This document shows positions 63,376 to 64,000 of a stretch of DNA of 64,000 bases, piece by piece. The position numbers and the translations under genes were made by a program. Under the pieces are notes generated by a model. The model was not told where the DNA came from. It made no database searches and saw only the letters and a list, made by a program, of their open reading frames with translations. This stretch comes from Nostoc parmelioides FACHB-3921. Lineage in GTDB: Bacteria; Cyanobacteriota; Cyanobacteriia; Cyanobacteriales; Nostocaceae. The first letter of the stretch is position 1, and the number at the start of each line of letters is the position of its first letter. The stretch covers positions 1 through 64,000 of the forward strand of contig NZ_JACJQL010000021.1 in NCBI RefSeq assembly GCF_014696625.1, written 5' to 3'.

Positions 63376-64000
63376 ATGCCAGGAACTATCACATCAATCT
63401 CTTATCTCCAAAAACATCAATTAGATCCAAATCCAACCGCACATATCGAAACCAGCAGTCTGGAATATTTGCACGCTGCTTTCCTACTCTACGAATATAA
63501 AACCACCTACAGCAAGAAAGAATACCGAACCTTGCTCGATACATACGGTTGGGACAAAGGAAGTTCTGAGGAAAAACGAGCGATCAAAATAGCCGAAAAC
63601 TTCCAAGAATTTTTAACTTGTCCTCAACACCTAGCCGCAATTCCAGTAACAATACTTCTCAGACTGTGTTCTCCTCAATACAAGCCAGTTATCAGTCAGC
63701 TACAAGATTATCCAATTGGGGGATTGACCTGCAAACTGGTACTGGAGTTAATCGAAGAGAGGAAAGTCCTTCTTAAAGCTCAAAAACAGGAACAACAAAA
63801 GCAGATATCAATCTGGCGCAGAACTCCAAAAGGCGTTCGCCCTTGGCGTTGGCGAAGCCATCGCTACTGTCAATTCCCTCCTCAGTGGGAAGAAGACCAC
63901 CAAACAGGGGTACTCACACAGGAATTAATTGATGGGTATGGGCTACTCCCTCAGCAAATTCTCCGCGAAGCGATCGCAGACTATCACGCCAAAATTAAAT
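63376..64000 (+). CDS. Hypothetical protein, runs past the window end; contains an inserted palindromic repeat
   Basis: The ATG at 63376 opens a frame with no stop to base 64000 (208 codons seen). It begins MPGTITSISYLQKHQLDPNP and continues with a helical region (KEYRTLLDTYGWDKGSSEE, IAENFQEFLTCPQHLAAIPV). Near residues 150-165 the sequence KGVRPWRWRSHRY is encoded by a G+C-rich imperfect palindrome (63832-63863, TTCGCC and GGCGAA arms) of the kind scattered through Nostoc genomes. After it the reading frame continues with ordinary coding character (QFPPQWEEDHQTGVL). No family recognised. The 3' end is missing from the window. Confidence 0.65.
   Translation, partial: MPGTITSISYLQKHQLDPNPTAHIETSSLEYLHAAFLLYEYKTTYSKKEYRTLLDTYGWDKGSSEEKRAIKIAENFQEFLTCPQHLAAIPVTILLRLCSPQYKPVISQLQDYPIGGLTCKLVLELIEERKVLLKAQKQEQQKQISIWRRTPKGVRPWRWRSHRYCQFPPQWEEDHQTGVLTQELIDGYGLLPQQILREAIADYHAKIK

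Noticed and set aside
1..64000. CRISPR array
   Set aside because: No regularly spaced direct repeats of 24-40 bases were seen; the only RNA-guided nuclease is IscB, which uses an omega RNA.

Overview
The window looks like part of a large plasmid, or a plasmid-derived accessory island, of a filamentous, probably Nostoc-like cyanobacterium. GCGATCGC-type HIP1 octamers recur in the coding regions. The A+T-rich accessory genes and several protein types (the AEP-primase replication protein, paralogous ParA-like ATPases, two unlinked ParB-like proteins, an Rpn-type nuclease) are familiar from cyanobacterial plasmids. No rRNA, ribosomal-protein or core metabolic genes are present.

Layout. (1) 0.2-8.1 kb: one giant minus-strand gene for a fused TcB/TcC-type insecticidal toxin component (SpvB, FG-GAP, TcdB-middle, RHS). 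(2) 8.5-10.1 kb: a ParB-like protein and an IS630 transposase remnant. (3) 10.5-19.0 kb: a 2,584-residue multidomain 'polyvalent' protein with a DYDGD motif resembling double-psi-barrel RNA polymerases, an AlkB-like dioxygenase domain, a possible PUA/ASCH-like segment, a NADAR-like domain and a Rossmann/SLOG-like domain, followed by an acidic partner gene. (4) 19-29 kb: a degenerate-receiver LuxR-type regulator, two paralogous ParA-like ATPases, a nuclease gene broken by a stop codon, an AEP primase and a second ParB-like protein. (5) 29.5-41.3 kb: a mostly minus-strand, tightly packed cluster with an FtsK-type translocase, RusA-like resolvase, small P-loop ATPase, two peptidoglycan-degrading enzymes and about eight small membrane proteins; it is interrupted by a LAGLIDADG homing-endonuclease gene and accompanied by a tRNA-like gene. 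I infer a DNA-transfer or virion-like apparatus, but no known system was matched.

(6) 42-58.6 kb: a complete class 1 DISARM anti-phage locus (drmD, drmMI, drmA, drmB, drmC). It carries two insertions: a reverse-strand pair (a GNAT-like protein and an unknown protein) between drmD and drmMI, and an AAA-type ATPase plus DUF4435/TOPRIM-like pair between drmMI and drmA. The second pair resembles the PARIS components AriA and AriB and is translationally coupled to drmMI. A DISARM locus with an embedded PARIS-like module is the most interesting candidate system here. (7) 59-64 kb: an XRE regulator facing a coiled-coil protein across a paired inverted repeat, a duplicated-domain protein, a complete IscB nuclease with its upstream HEARO/omega RNA, and a gene running off the window end.

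How the parts fit: replication and partition genes (primase, ParA/ParB types), a likely transfer machine (FtsK, RusA, wall hydrolases), defence (DISARM plus PARIS-like), an RNA-guided nuclease (IscB) and conflict proteins (the polyvalent protein and the Tc toxin) are the expected cargo of a large mobile replicon. All family assignments were made by reading motifs by eye; no database search was possible.
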